Shown here piece after piece: positions 5,197 through 5,814 of a stretch of DNA of 5,814 nucleotides (the first letter of the stretch is position 1; each line of letters opens with the position of its first letter). The stretch lies in the NCBI GenBank assembly GCA_023381235.1, contig JAMCTV010000105.1, positions 1 through 5,814 of the forward strand, given 5' to 3'. The notes below the pieces were generated by a model. It saw nothing but the letters and a program-made list of their open reading frames with translations. It ran no database searches and was not told the DNA's origin. Source of the stretch: Gammaproteobacteria bacterium (GTDB lineage: Bacteria > Pseudomonadota > Gammaproteobacteria > SURF-13). Position numbers and translations under genes: made by a program.

Positions 5197-5814
5197 AGCG
5201 CATCATTGCATTAGTTGTTTTTTTTAGCGCGTGCGCCGTGGCCGCACCTCCGGAGCAAGAGCCGTTCGCCGACGTACAGGGACGTACTAGTGTCGCGGGA
5301 GGCAGGATGCCGGGAGCGACCGATCATCCCGATTTGCCGCCGCTCAACGTGGTGACCGAGGTGATGGCGAACAGCCCGCGGGTCAAGGCGGCGGAGGCGG
5401 GCATCGAACTGGAGCAGGCCAACGCGCGCAGGCTCAACGCGGGGCCGTATGAGTTCAATGCCAGGCTCGGCGCCAGGCAGCGCAGCGTGGACAATGAAGG
5501 AAATTTTAATGAATGGGAGGCGGGACTGGAGCGCGCTTTGCGCCTGCCCGGCAAGGCCAGGATAGATCAGCAGTTAGGCACGCAAGGCGTGCGTCAGGCG
5601 CGGCTCGCCCTGGGCGATGCCTTGCATGAATCCGGACGCAGCTTGCTGCGCTATTGGTTTACCTGGCTGCAAGAACACGCGCAAGTCAAACAATGGCAAG
5701 AGCAAACGGCAGTGCTCAAACAGCAATTGTCCATCGTGAACAAGCGCATCGCGGCGGGTGACGCCCCGGCGCTGGAACGTTCGCTCAGCGAGGCGGCGCT
5801 GGCGCAAGCCGAAT
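5193..5814 (+). CDS. czcC: TolC-family outer membrane factor, CzcC type (5' part, cut by window edge)
   Basis: Only the first 207 residues are present; the frame is open to the last base. This would be the outer membrane channel of the tripartite metal exporter. The start is a GTG overlapping the DUF3240 stop (GTGA), with GGGAG 6 bases upstream. A later ATG at 5308 would remove the export signal. Residues 1-18 form a signal peptide (MKRII, then a hydrophobic run). Cleavage may be after AVA, or C14 may be lipidated, though the -3 residue is Phe and makes a poor lipobox. From about residue 49 the sequence has the OEP-repeat pattern: long helices rich in Ala, Glu and Gln, a beta segment at about 85-112, and the CzcC-like motif RLPGK (117-121). 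The conserved stretch LGDALHESGRSLLRYWFTWLQ follows. Full-length family members are about 400 residues or more, so roughly half is missing. Confidence 0.88.
   Translation, partial: MKRIIALVVFFSACAVAAPPEQEPFADVQGRTSVAGGRMPGATDHPDLPPLNVVTEVMANSPRVKAAEAGIELEQANARRLNAGPYEFNARLGARQRSVDNEGNFNEWEAGLERALRLPGKARIDQQLGTQGVRQARLALGDALHESGRSLLRYWFTWLQEHAQVKQWQEQTAVLKQQLSIVNKRIAAGDAPALERSLSEAALAQAE

Overview
The window holds most of a heavy-metal efflux operon of the HME-RND (Czc/Cus-type) tripartite class. All genes lie on the + strand, and the last one runs off the right edge. The DNA is GC-rich. The gene set (periplasmic adaptor, RND pump, a DUF3240 protein, and a CzcC-type outer membrane factor) fits a Gram-negative proteobacterium. 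I would guess a betaproteobacterium of the Nitrosomonadales/Gallionellales type, but that taxonomic guess is inference from gene content and style only.

Layout: (1) 5-33, a strong sigma70-like promoter placed so that transcription would start at or next to the ATG of the first gene. (2) 40-420, a small secreted His/Cys-containing protein of unknown function. (3) 421-704, a 284-nt non-coding gap with a weak GC hairpin and a 151-bp MITE-like element (526-676) that has IS5-like inverted ends, TTAA flanks and five back-to-back hairpins. (4) 705-1808, the periplasmic adaptor. (5) 1808-4882, the RND pump, overlapping the adaptor stop by one base. (6) 4885-5196, a 103-residue DUF3240 (PII/CutA-like) protein with a perfect Shine-Dalgarno inside the pump gene. 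(7) 5193-5814, the 5' part of a TolC/CzcC-type outer membrane factor that starts at a GTG overlapping the DUF3240 stop.

The adaptor, pump and outer membrane factor should form one envelope-spanning complex that exports metal ions out of the cell. The pump's substrate-cleft positions corresponding to the CusA methionine triad read Gln/Gln/Glu. This argues against Cu(I)/Ag(I) and for divalent cations such as Zn, Co, Cd or Ni, but the exact metal cannot be read from the sequence. The small cytoplasmic DUF3240 protein, coupled tightly to pump and outer membrane genes, is a plausible modulator of the pump.

Most worth a second look: the hairpin-packed mobile element between promoter and pump genes; an apparent one-base frame change at the end of the pump gene, which if reversed would fuse the pump directly to DUF3240; the probably leaderless first gene; and the DUF3240 gene nested between pump and outer membrane factor.
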